From Elusimicrobiota bacterium (GTDB lineage: Bacteria; Elusimicrobiota; Elusimicrobia; UBA1565), in the NCBI GenBank assembly GCA_041660925.1, contig JBAZVI010000006.1:214496-278495 (forward strand): a stretch of 64,000 nucleotides of DNA, read 5' to 3'. The position numbers and the translations under genes are program-made. The notes under the pieces were generated by a model. The model had not been told where the DNA came from. It saw nothing but the letters and a program-made list of their open reading frames with translations, and searched no databases. Positions 33,807-41,439 of this stretch are shown here, piece by piece (position 1 is the first letter of the stretch; every line of letters begins with the position of its first letter).

Positions 33807-35300
33807 ATGAAGAAGACCCTGACGGCGTGCCTCTCCATGCTCCTGCTCGCGGGCGGCGCCGCGGCTCAGCTTTCCTACGTCCCTTTCACGGAGATCCGCG
33901 GGAAGGCCCTCGGCCGCGACGCCGCGGCCCCCGGCGTCGGGTCGGCCGTCCCGGTGAAGTACCGCGTGGAGAACCCGCCCGACGGGCAGAGCGCTCCCCC
34001 CCCGAACCTCACCGAGATGCAGACCGACACCCTCCTCGTGCGGCTCGCCGGCATCATGCAGGCCGTCGACGGCAAGCGCTCGATGACGCACGCTCAGGCC
34101 GTCCGGCTCATGCAGGGCCTCATCACCATCGACTCGAAGTTCGTCGACCCCGTCAGCACCGCGCGCTGGAACGCCATCCTCCAGGACGTCGGCGACGTGG
34201 CCGAAAAGGAATACTCCGCCGAAGGCCGCGACTGGGACGTCGTCATCGATCACATGCTCCAAAAGGCGATCCAGGACCTCCGGGAGCCGCATTCCGCCTA
34301 CATGGACCCGGCGCAGGCGAAGGCCGCCGCCGATTCGTCCAACGGGACCTTCACCGGCATCGGCGTCGTCGTCTCCCCCGACGCGATGGGGATGCGGCTG
34401 GACACGCTCTACCCCGGCTCGGGCGCCGAGGCGGCGGGACTCCTCGAGGGCGACGTCATCGCCTGGGTGGACGGAAGCTCCGTGTCGGGCCTCGCGGTCG
34501 ACGACATCGTCAAGGTGGTGCGCGGCGAGCCCGGGACGGTCGTGAAGGTCAAGGTTCTGCGCGACGGGAAGCTCGGAGAGCCCGTCCCCGTGACCCGCAG
34601 CCGCATCGCGATCCCGAACCTCTTCTCGCGGATGGCGGCGCCCGGGATCGGCTACCTCTACCTCCGGCAGTTCTCCCCGTCGGTCGACGAGGCCGTGCTC
34701 GCCGCGCTGCGCGCGCTGCGGGAGCAGGGGGCCCGCGCCCTCATCCTGGACGTGCGCGGCAACGGCGGCGGCCGCATCGCGGCGGTCTCCTCCATCGCCT
34801 CCGAGTTCCTCAAAGACAAAGACCTCATCGTCGCCTTCAAGCACCAGGGGAAGACGGCCTTCCGGAACGTGACCTCCGGGGACGGGGAGTTCTCCGGCGT
34901 CCCCGTGGCCGTGCTCATCGACGAGAAGTCGGCCTCCGCCAGCGAGATCCTCTCGGGCGCCCTGCAGGACAAGCGCGCCGGCTTCACGGTCATCGGCAGC
35001 CGCAGCTTCGGGAAGGGGACCGAGCAGGTCACCTTGTCCCAACCCGGCGGCCGCGCGCTCAAGCTCACCGAGAACCGCTGGTTCACGCCCGACGACCGCA
35101 GCATCGCGGCCGAGAACGACCCCGACGGCAACGAGCTCCCGGGGACCGGCGGGATCGTCCCGGACCTCGTCGTCGAGGTCTCCTCCGCGCAGCGCGTGCA
35201 GGTCATGAAGAGCATCCTGCTCGACCTCTTCGAGCGCCCCCAGAACGGCCCGCGCCCCCAGGACCCCGTCCTGGAGAAGGCCGTCGAGGTCTTACAGTAG
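33807..35300 (+). CDS. S41-family carboxyl-terminal processing protease, short paralogue
   Basis: A 497-aa exported protease closely related to the 605-aa protein at 28421: same signal-peptide style, same (R/K)GxALGRD segment, same PDZ (LDTLYPGSGAEAAGLLEGDV) and catalytic segments IDEKSASASEILSGA and GSRSFGKGTEQV. It carries only one helical module before the PDZ domain (ARWNAILQDVGDVAEKEYS). GAGAGG precedes the ATG. It is cotranscribed with the L,D-transpeptidase, which suggests turnover of wall or lipoprotein substrates. Confidence 0.9.
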   Translation: MKKTLTACLSMLLLAGGAAAQLSYVPFTEIRGKALGRDAAAPGVGSAVPVKYRVENPPDGQSAPPPNLTEMQTDTLLVRLAGIMQAVDGKRSMTHAQAVRLMQGLITIDSKFVDPVSTARWNAILQDVGDVAEKEYSAEGRDWDVVIDHMLQKAIQDLREPHSAYMDPAQAKAAADSSNGTFTGIGVVVSPDAMGMRLDTLYPGSGAEAAGLLEGDVIAWVDGSSVSGLAVDDIVKVVRGEPGTVVKVKVLRDGKLGEPVPVTRSRIAIPNLFSRMAAPGIGYLYLRQFSPSVDEAVLAALRALREQGARALILDVRGNGGGRIAAVSSIASEFLKDKDLIVAFKHQGKTAFRNVTSGDGEFSGVPVAVLIDEKSASASEILSGALQDKRAGFTVIGSRSFGKGTEQVTLSQPGGRALKLTENRWFTPDDRSIAAENDPDGNELPGTGGIVPDLVVEVSSAQRVQVMKSILLDLFERPQNGPRPQDPVLEKAVEVLQ

Positions 35301-35448
35301 GGTTCGTTCTTCCTTACTGCCCCCTCCCCTCTCGGGGGAGGGTCGGGGAGAGGGAGAACCTTGGCCGCGATGAGACCCCGAGAAGGCTCGGGGGCGGGTA
35401 AGGGGTGGGGGAGGACATGAGGGAGCCTATCGCTCGGGGAATGACTTC

Positions 35449-36615
35449 CTACTCGAGCTCGGAGGAGTGGCCGGGGTTCTCGGCCGCGTCCCGCTCCGAG
35501 AGCGTCTTGAGCTCCTCCCAGCCGATCCCCCCCGCGGGCTCCGGGCCCGGCCTCGGACGGACCCTCCCGGCGAGCGCCGTGCGCAGTTCGCCGAGGGCCC
35601 TCTGGAGCCGGGCCGCGAGCCGGACGCCGTAGCGGGGGTCGTCGGGCGCCGCGCGCAGCGCCGCGAGCAGCGCGGCGCCCTCTGAGGATCGCAGGACGGC
35701 GGCCTGAGCGCGCACGGCGGCCTCCGTCTCGGCGCAGTCCGCGAGTTCGTCGGGCAGGCTTCGGAGCTCCCCCTCGACCTGAGCGTGCAGCTCCGCGAGC
35801 TTCGGCCCGAGGCCGTGGAGGCGCTCGAAATGCGCGATGCGCCGCTGCGCCCTGCGGACGGCGGCCAGGGACTCCGAGAGGTCCGCGCGCCGGCGCGCGA
35901 GCGCGCGCAGGCGGGCGTCGTAGGCCGCGAGAGGGTCCCGCATCTCCGGAAGGTCGAGTTGGACCGCGTAGCCGGGGCTCCAGAGCTTGAGCTCCTCCCA
36001 GCAGGCGCGGGGGTCGTCGAGGACCTTCCAGGCGTTGAGGACGTCGAGGGTGAGCGGGCCTCCGCGCTGGACGGCGGCCGCGTAGCCGACCAGACGGGCG
36101 AGGACCTCGTTGGAGAGGTCCCAGCGGAGCACCTCGGCATAGCGCGGGGTCTCGCGCAGGACCCGCTCGGCCAGGAGCAGGTGGCTCAGCTCGTGCGCCA
36201 CGGTGCCCGCCGCCTGGAGCCGCGCGGCCTCCGGGTCGCGGAAGCGGAGGAAGGCCGCGTTGAGGTCGATGTAGCCCGCGGCGTTCGCCACGGCGCTCGG
36301 AGCGCCCGAGATGCGCTCGACCCCGTCCTCGACGACGGACTCTCCCTCCGGCCACTCCCGCAGGAAGAGCCCGTACGGACGGCCCCGGCGGCCGCTGGCG
36401 GAAGAGAGGTCGTCGAGGAGGCCTCGCCCGGCGGGGGTCGCCCGCAGTCCCGCCAGCACGGCGCGCAGGAAGGACATCTCGCGGCGATGCTCGGGCGAAG
36501 CGGCCCCCGCGCGCTCGGCTTCACGGGACGGGAAGGGTTCGAGCGCTGCGGCCGCCGCGCGCGGCGGGGCCGCGAGCAGGAGCGCGAGGAGGAAGGACGC
36601 ACACGACGAACGCAC
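35449..36615 (-). CDS. Exported HELSH-containing protein with coiled coil
   Basis: A 388-aa exported protein starting at GTG 36615 (signal peptide ends RAAAAA). Residues about 133-147 contain AGTVAHELSHLLLAE, a HExxH zinc-type motif; a downstream third ligand is not obvious. The C-terminal half is charged helix with coiled-coil character. It is convergent with the S41 gene. It shares the exported plus HExxH plan with the genes at 8869 and 9543 but no other clear similarity, so peptidase activity is a guess. Confidence 0.65.
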   Translation of the reverse strand: MRSSCASFLLALLLAAPPRAAAAALEPFPSREAERAGAASPEHRREMSFLRAVLAGLRATPAGRGLLDDLSSASGRRGRPYGLFLREWPEGESVVEDGVERISGAPSAVANAAGYIDLNAAFLRFRDPEAARLQAAGTVAHELSHLLLAERVLRETPRYAEVLRWDLSNEVLARLVGYAAAVQRGGPLTLDVLNAWKVLDDPRACWEELKLWSPGYAVQLDLPEMRDPLAAYDARLRALARRRADLSESLAAVRRAQRRIAHFERLHGLGPKLAELHAQVEGELRSLPDELADCAETEAAVRAQAAVLRSSEGAALLAALRAAPDDPRYGVRLAARLQRALGELRTALAGRVRPRPGPEPAGGIGWEELKTLSERDAAENPGHSSELE

Positions 36616-36725
36616 GCCTCAGAGTAGAGCGCGCGCGCAAACGCCGCCTGAGCTGTTAGGTCCATGCGCGGCCCGTACGGAAGACCCGGGAAGTGCGCCC
36701 CTCCTCGTCGCCCCCTCCCGGACGA

Positions 36726-36754
36726 TTGACGGGCCCGGAACATATCCCTATACT
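36726..36754 (+). promoter_or_regulatory. Sigma-70-type promoter of the TonB receptor gene
   Basis: TTGACG (36726-36731), a 17-bp spacer and TATACT (36749-36754) lie 48 nt upstream of ATG 36803. The expected leader of about 42 nt is too short for a cobalamin riboswitch. Confidence 0.75.
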
Positions 36755-36802
36755 ATTTGTACCGTTGATTGCTTTCATTGCGTTGGACAAAGACGCCGGT
36801 CC

Positions 36803-38737
36803 ATGAACAAAACGCTTCTTCCGACCGCCTTCACGCTGGTCCTCGGCCTCCTTTCCCCGGGAACGGCGCGCGCCGCGACGCTCGAAGAGGACATGCTCTT
36901 CTTCTCTGAAGAGGCGAAGGTCGTCACCGCTTCCCGTCGGGAGCAGCCCCTCCAGACGGTCCCCATGGCCGCGGACGTCATCACCTCCGAGGAGATCGAG
37001 GCCTCCGGGGCGACCTCCCTGTGGGACCTGATGCGCTTCCGGGCGGGGATGGACGTCCTCAACGGCCGCTCCGTCGACGCGCAGCGCGGGATCGTCGCCA
37101 TCCGGGGCTTCCCTCAGGAATACGTCCACAACATCCAGGTGCTCCTGGACGGGCGGAGCGTTTACGAGCCGATCGACGGCGGGGCCTACTGGGAAGAGCT
37201 GCCCGTGCAGATGCAGGACATCGAGCGCATCGAGATCATCCGGGGGCCGAACGCGGCCCTCTACGGGTCGGGGGCGGCGCTCGGCGTGATCAACATCATC
37301 ACCCGCAGGCCGAACGGCCCCACGAAGGTCTTCCTGCGCTCTTCCGGCGGCAGCCTGCACTCCGTCGAGACGGCCGAAGCCGTCGAGAGCGCCGCCGGCC
37401 CTCTGGCCTACCGCGCGAGCCACAGCTTCCGCTATCAGGACGGCTTCCCTTACGCCGACGGACGCGGACGGGGGAACGACCACCTCCGCGGCCACAAGGC
37501 GAACATCCGGACGCTGTGGAGCGGGAGCGCGGGGACGACCCTCGAGTTCTTCACCGGCGGGTCCTGGACCGACAGCGGGCTGAAGGCCGAGCCCCGCGGC
37601 CAGAGCCACTACGCCCAGGACTTCGAGATGCTCAAGCTCTCCCAGAAGCTCGGGGATCGCTCGACCGTCGAGGTTCTGGGCTCCCGGAACAACTACATCC
37701 AGACGATCTCCCCCGCCGTCGTCCTGCACGAGGGCGAGATCCAGGCGCTTCAGTACGACGCCGAGATCCTCCACCGCCTTTCCTGGTGGGACGACCGCCT
37801 CGCCACGACCTATGGGCTCAACCATCGCCACGTCCGCACGAACTCGGTCTACTATTTCGGCTCGTCGACGCCCGAGGAACACCTCACGAACGGCTACTTC
37901 AACCAGTCGATCCAGTTCTCGGAGAAGCTCGCGCTGACCGGAGGGGTTTCCGTCGAGCACTGCAACATCGGCAGCGGCGGGACGCAGCCCAACTACCAGG
38001 TCGCGCCCATCTGGACCCCGGTCCCCGACCACTCCCTGCGGGCCTCCTACTCCGTCGCGCACACCATCCCCGTGATCTACGCGACCGACGCCCATCAACT
38101 CCTGGCCGACGGAGGGCTCTTCGGCAGGAGCCCCGAGCTCAAGCCGCAGACGGCGGCCTCCTACGAAGCGGGCTATCGGGGAACGGCGAACGAGAAGCGC
38201 CTGCAGATGAACGCCAGTCTCTATTACACCGAGATCCACGACATCGACACCTTCGCCACGAGCACGAACGATCCCGCGTACGCGTACGTCCTCAGCTTCA
38301 ACAACAAGGAACGCGCCATCGCGCGCGGCGTGGAGACCGAGCTGAGATATCGCTTCAGCGCGAGCCGGTCCGTCTATCTCAACTACACCTACGAGCACAT
38401 CTCGGACTGGAAGAACAACACGACCGAGGTGACCCGGAACACCCCCGCGCACAAGGTGAACTTCGGAGGGATCGCGGCGCTGGGCGGAGGGTTCACGGGG
38501 ACGCTGAACGTCGGCTACAAGGACGCCTACCTCACGTCCTCGACCTCGCGCAGCGTGACCGGGGCCGTCCCCTCCCATTGGCGGCTGGACGCGCGCCTCG
38601 CCTACGCGCTGCCCGGAAGGGAGAAGATCAAGCTCTTCGCGGCCGGCCAGAACCTGCTTCAGCCCGAACGGGTGGAGTTCGCCGACGGACTCACGACGCC
38701 CCGCACCTTCCAGGGCGGCGTCTCGATCGAGTTCTAG
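36803..38737 (+). CDS. TonB-dependent outer-membrane receptor
   Basis: A 644-aa protein with a signal peptide (ending GTARA), a plug domain (about 35-160; VVTASRREQPLQTVPMAADV as the TonB-box-like start, then IEIIRGPNAALYGSGAALGV) and a 22-strand-type barrel to the C-terminus, which ends with the outer-membrane aromatic signature (VSIEF). The plug resembles the CirA/FecA/BtuB class. The substrate cannot be assigned; no siderophore or cobalamin genes are adjacent. Its stop codon overlaps the stop of the convergent DUF190 gene. Confidence 0.92.
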   Translation: MNKTLLPTAFTLVLGLLSPGTARAATLEEDMLFFSEEAKVVTASRREQPLQTVPMAADVITSEEIEASGATSLWDLMRFRAGMDVLNGRSVDAQRGIVAIRGFPQEYVHNIQVLLDGRSVYEPIDGGAYWEELPVQMQDIERIEIIRGPNAALYGSGAALGVINIITRRPNGPTKVFLRSSGGSLHSVETAEAVESAAGPLAYRASHSFRYQDGFPYADGRGRGNDHLRGHKANIRTLWSGSAGTTLEFFTGGSWTDSGLKAEPRGQSHYAQDFEMLKLSQKLGDRSTVEVLGSRNNYIQTISPAVVLHEGEIQALQYDAEILHRLSWWDDRLATTYGLNHRHVRTNSVYYFGSSTPEEHLTNGYFNQSIQFSEKLALTGGVSVEHCNIGSGGTQPNYQVAPIWTPVPDHSLRASYSVAHTIPVIYATDAHQLLADGGLFGRSPELKPQTAASYEAGYRGTANEKRLQMNASLYYTEIHDIDTFATSTNDPAYAYVLSFNNKERAIARGVETELRYRFSASRSVYLNYTYEHISDWKNNTTEVTRNTPAHKVNFGGIAALGGGFTGTLNVGYKDAYLTSSTSRSVTGAVPSHWRLDARLAYALPGREKIKLFAAGQNLLQPERVEFADGLTTPRTFQGGVSIEF

Positions 38738-39048
38738 GCCGTCTCGCCGAACTCGGCGGGGACCTTCGCGTAGACGAGCCGGACCTTCTCAGCCCTCAGG
38801 AGCGCGAGCAGTTCGCGTTCCTGCTCCCCCGTGACGATGAACTCCACCTCGACGGCGAGGTCGCCGGCGAGCTCATAGAAGTGCTGCTCGTGCAGGACCC
38901 CGTGGCGGCCGAAGCCGGCGATGGCGCGGAACGCCGAGCCGCCCTGCAGGCCCAGCCCCTTCCCCTTCTGAAGCAGCCATTCGTAGAGCACGGCGCTCCC
39001 GTGCTTGCGGGACTCGTGCATGTAGAAGCGCAGATAGGACGCCTTCAT
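38734..39048 (-). CDS. DUF190 protein, CrcB-associated
   Basis: A 104-aa cytoplasmic protein of the DUF190 family: LRFYMHESRKHGSAVLYEWL, GLQGGSAFRAIAGFGRHGV and IEF-type strand EVEFIVTGEQERELL. DUF190 proteins are PII-like in fold and often sit next to crcB, which suggests regulation of fluoride export. It overlaps crcB by 4 nt (ATGA) and is therefore coupled. It is convergent with the TonB receptor gene, the two stops overlapping. Confidence 0.88.
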   Translation of the reverse strand: MKASYLRFYMHESRKHGSAVLYEWLLQKGKGLGLQGGSAFRAIAGFGRHGVLHEQHFYELAGDLAVEVEFIVTGEQERELLALLRAEKVRLVYAKVPAEFGETA

Positions 39049-39437
39049 GTGCCCCTCCGGGACAGCCAGCCGACGGCGGCCATCCCCGCGAACGTCATCG
39101 CGACCGAGCCGAACAGGTGCGCCCCGACGAGCAGCGAGGTCCACCCGTACTGCCGGCGCAACAGCAGCGTCGCCGTCTCCGCCGAGAAGGTCGAGAACGT
39201 CGTCAGACCGCCCAGGAACCCGGTCATCAGAAGGAGGCGGCTCGTCGGGCCCAGCGCGTCGAAGCGGACCACCAGGCCCATCGCGACGCCCATCAGGAGC
39301 CCTCCGACGAGGTTCGCCGCAAGGGTGCCCAGCGGGAGGGTCGGCAGCAGCGGGTTCAACGCGAGGCCCAGCGCCCAGCGCAGCCAGGCGCCGAGGGCGG
39401 CTCCCGCTCCGACGGCTATCAGGCCCGAGAAACTCAT
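39045..39437 (-). CDS. crcB: Fluoride channel CrcB/Fluc
   Basis: A 130-aa protein with four membrane helices: GAGAALGAWLRWALG with the conserved arginine, TLPLGTLAANLVGGLLMGV with the conserved Asn, and LMTGFLGGLTTFSTFS, the hallmark GFxGGxTTFSTF of fluoride channels. It forms dual-topology dimers exporting fluoride. An in-frame ATG at 39467 would add 10 residues but lies inside the 73-bp repeat; ATG 39437 gives the family N-terminus. No fluoride riboswitch is recognised upstream. Confidence 0.93.
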   Translation of the reverse strand: MSFSGLIAVGAGAALGAWLRWALGLALNPLLPTLPLGTLAANLVGGLLMGVAMGLVVRFDALGPTSRLLLMTGFLGGLTTFSTFSAETATLLLRRQYGWTSLLVGAHLFGSVAMTFAGMAAVGWLSRRGT

Positions 39438-39438
39438 A

Positions 39439-39511
39439 CCCGGCGCCGTCCTCTCGGTGCCTGACACCCGGCACCCCTGGCGTGTCTGGCACCGCTCGAT
39501 TCGGCGCCGGG
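39439..39511. repeat. 73-bp dispersed structured repeat, copy 2
   Basis: Arms CCCGGCGCCG (39439-39448) and CGGCGCCGGG (39502-39511) are perfect inverted repeats. Compared with copy 1 (22738) the arm bases differ on both sides so that pairing is kept. It forms the whole immediate leader of crcB. Confidence 0.75.
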
Positions 39512-39651
39512 CGTAGGAAAGTGTACCGCGTGCCTAGAGCAAGTGATTGGGATTCTCCCCCTCCCTGCCCTCGCTGCCGCCTTCGGCGCCAGGAGCGAGC
39601 GCAGTAAGGAATCTGATAGCTCGCACTCCCGAAAGGGAGGGAGTCAAGGAC

Positions 39652-40080
39652 TTAACGCAGCTTCAGTCGGCTTCCGCCGCCGCCGGGGAGGCCGCCGAGG
39701 CCGCCCGGGCCGAGGCCGCCGGGGCCCATGCCGCCGGAGCCGCCCTGCGGGAGCACGAGCGAGGAGCTCGCCCGGCGCCGCATCTCGCGAAGTTCCTCCA
39801 TCGCCTCGTTGAAGGCCGCCTGGACGGCGGGGCCGTACTTGGCCGCCGCCTCCTCGAGGTTCGCGGCGTCGATCTCGAAGCTGAGCGGCAGGGCGCCCGC
39901 GTTGGTGAGGAGCTGCGCCTCGCCGACGAAGAGGACCTTGCGGCCGGCGTCCGGAGAGCCGTCCGGCTTGATCGGAGCGAGCCGGCGCAGCACGCCGGTC
40001 TTCCGGTCGGTGAAGACCTCCTCGCGATAGAGTTCCTTCGCGTCCATCTGCGGCTCGGGGGCCTTCCCTTCGGGCTTCAT
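39652..40080 (-). CDS. Small soluble protein with Gly-rich tail
   Basis: A 142-aa protein without a signal peptide. Residues 1-105 are charged (KELYREEVFTDRKTGVLRRL, then VLFVGEAQLLTNAGALPLSF); the tail is Gly/Met/Pro-rich (GGMGPGGLGPGGLGGLPGGG). GGAGGAG precedes the ATG. It lies downstream of folK but is separated from it by two hairpins (40094-40120 and 40143-40175), so it is probably transcribed separately. No family is recognised. Confidence 0.7.
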   Translation of the reverse strand: MKPEGKAPEPQMDAKELYREEVFTDRKTGVLRRLAPIKPDGSPDAGRKVLFVGEAQLLTNAGALPLSFEIDAANLEEAAAKYGPAVQAAFNEAMEELREMRRRASSSLVLPQGGSGGMGPGGLGPGGLGGLPGGGGSRLKLR

Positions 40081-40142
40081 GTCTCCTCCGGTCGCGGGGA
40101 ACGCCTTCGGCGTTTCCCGCGTTTGCTTAATCGAGCTTAACG

Positions 40143-40175
40143 GAGACGGAAAGCCCCGCTGGGGATTTCCGTCTC
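40143..40175 (-). terminator. Terminator at the end of the pil/fol operon
   Basis: GAGACGGAAAGCCCC and GGGGATTTCCGTCTC form a near-perfect 15-bp stem overlapping the folK stop codon (40176-40174). It ends the long minus-strand operon. Confidence 0.65.
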
Positions 40176-40695
40176 ATACCCCGAAGCGGTCTTTGAGCCG
40201 CTTCGAGAACTCCGGCAAAGGTTCGAGGACCTCGCGCTCGCGCTCCCCGATGAGGCGCGCGAGGGCTTTCCCGTCGTCGGGAAGGCGCAGGTCCGGGGAG
40301 AGTTCGAGGAGCGCCGCGGCGAGGTACGGCCGCTCGCGCAGGTCCGGGTCGGGGAGGGAGAGGCCCTCCTCGCGCACGACCTCGTCGCCGCAGAGGAGCA
40401 GGTCCAGGTCGATGGGACGCGGCCGATAGCGGTCCTCGTCGCGCACGCGGCCGAGCCGCGTCTCGATGCCCCGCAGGACCCTGGACTTCAGGTCGCGCGG
40501 GGAGAGCTCCGTGCGCACGCGGGCGACGCCGTTGACGAAGGCCGGCTGTCCCGCGGGGCCGACCGGCGCGGTGCGGTAGAAGGTCGAGAGGCCGGTCAGA
40601 CGGAGTTCCACGGCGAGGGCCGCGACGGCGCGGGGGATGTTCTCCTCCGGCCCGACGTTGGAGCCGATCCCGATGAAGGCCTCGGTCCCGCTCAT
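40174..40695 (-). CDS. folK: 2-amino-4-hydroxy-6-hydroxymethyldihydropteridine pyrophosphokinase
   Basis: A 173-aa HPPK that transfers pyrophosphate from ATP to 6-hydroxymethyl-dihydropterin in folate synthesis. The N-terminal IGIGSNVGPEENIPRAV and the signature RYRPRPIDLDLLLCGD are canonical, as are FYRTAPVG and LPDPDLRERPYLAAAL. Length is normal. Its start overlaps the end of folB by 4 nt, so FolB and FolK are made together. Confidence 0.95.
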   Translation of the reverse strand: MSGTEAFIGIGSNVGPEENIPRAVAALAVELRLTGLSTFYRTAPVGPAGQPAFVNGVARVRTELSPRDLKSRVLRGIETRLGRVRDEDRYRPRPIDLDLLLCGDEVVREEGLSLPDPDLRERPYLAAALLELSPDLRLPDDGKALARLIGEREREVLEPLPEFSKRLKDRFGV

Positions 40696-41057
40696 CCGGC
40701 GCGCTCCCGACGGACGACGACGCTCACCGTGCGCGCGAAGCGCAGGGCGCCGGGCTTCTCCACCTCGACCTCGACGGCGCGCACGCGCGGCTCCTCGAGG
40801 CAGAGCTCCGCGACGCGGCCGGCGAGCGCCTCGATGAGCTTGTAGGAGGAGGACTCCACGACGGCGAGGATGCGCTTCTTGACCGCCTTGTAGTCCACGC
40901 TGTGGGCGAGGTCGTCGCGGCGGGAGGCTTCGGAGAGGTCGGTCTCCATGCGGACCTGGATCACGACGTCCTGCTTCTCGCGCCGCTCCTCCGGATAGAG
41001 GCCGACGATGCAGCGCAGGGCCAGGTCCTTGATGCGAATCTCGTCTCGGGACGCCAT
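40692..41057 (-). CDS. folB: Dihydroneopterin aldolase
   Basis: A 121-aa enzyme that converts 7,8-dihydroneopterin to 6-hydroxymethyl-dihydropterin plus glycolaldehyde. The family pattern is clear: IRIKDLALRCIVGLYPEERR, DDLAHSVDYKAV and a C-terminal ALRFARTVSVVVRRER. The product feeds FolK, encoded next with a 4-nt overlap. It lies 39 nt downstream of the pterin dehydratase gene in the same operon. Confidence 0.93.
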   Translation of the reverse strand: MASRDEIRIKDLALRCIVGLYPEERREKQDVVIQVRMETDLSEASRRDDLAHSVDYKAVKKRILAVVESSSYKLIEALAGRVAELCLEEPRVRAVEVEVEKPGALRFARTVSVVVRRERAG

Positions 41058-41096
41058 CGCGGGTATTATAGCGCCGTCGGAGCCGCGGGGATACTC

Positions 41097-41438
41097 TCAG
41101 AGCCGGTCGACTTTGGAGGCGAGAAGGAAGTCGTTCTCGGTGAGGCCCCCGGCCTTGTGCGTCCAGAGCTCGAGAGCGACCTTCCCCCAGGAGAGGCGGA
41201 CGTCGGGATGGTGCCCCTCCTCCTCCGCGAGAGCCCCGACGCGGACGACGAAGGCGAGGGCCGCGCGGAAATCCGGGAAGCGCCAGGACTTCTCGAGGCG
41301 TCCCTTCTCGTTGAGCGACCAGCCGTCGAGCTTCGTCAGCAGAGCGCAGGAGCGCTCGAAGCTCAGCGAAGGCCCGCCCTCACGGCAGGGCGCGCAGCGC
41401 GCTCCCGCCGCCGCGGCCCGGACGATCGGAGTCTTCAT
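41097..41438 (-). CDS. phhB: Pterin-4a-carbinolamine dehydratase-like protein
   Basis: A 113-aa protein of the PCD/DCoH family. The signature EEEGHHPDVRLSWGKVALEL is at about 73-92, followed by WTHKAGGLTENDFLLASKVD; WSLNEKGRLEKSWRFPDF is also typical. It dehydrates 4a-hydroxytetrahydrobiopterin, or in bacteria may serve molybdopterin or folate recycling. The first 25 residues, with two cysteines, are an unusual extension. It starts 1 nt after the histidine kinase gene and precedes folB. Confidence 0.88.
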   Translation of the reverse strand: MKTPIVRAAAAGARCAPCREGGPSLSFERSCALLTKLDGWSLNEKGRLEKSWRFPDFRAALAFVVRVGALAEEEGHHPDVRLSWGKVALELWTHKAGGLTENDFLLASKVDRL

Positions 41439-41439
41439 C

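Noticed and set aside
36755..36802. Cobalamin riboswitch before the TonB receptor
   Set aside because: The promoter leaves a leader of only about 42 nt, far too short for the aptamer.
39438..39560. Fluoride riboswitch upstream of crcB
   Set aside because: The leader is filled by the 73-bp dispersed repeat, which also occurs far from crcB; the fluoride aptamer core is not seen.
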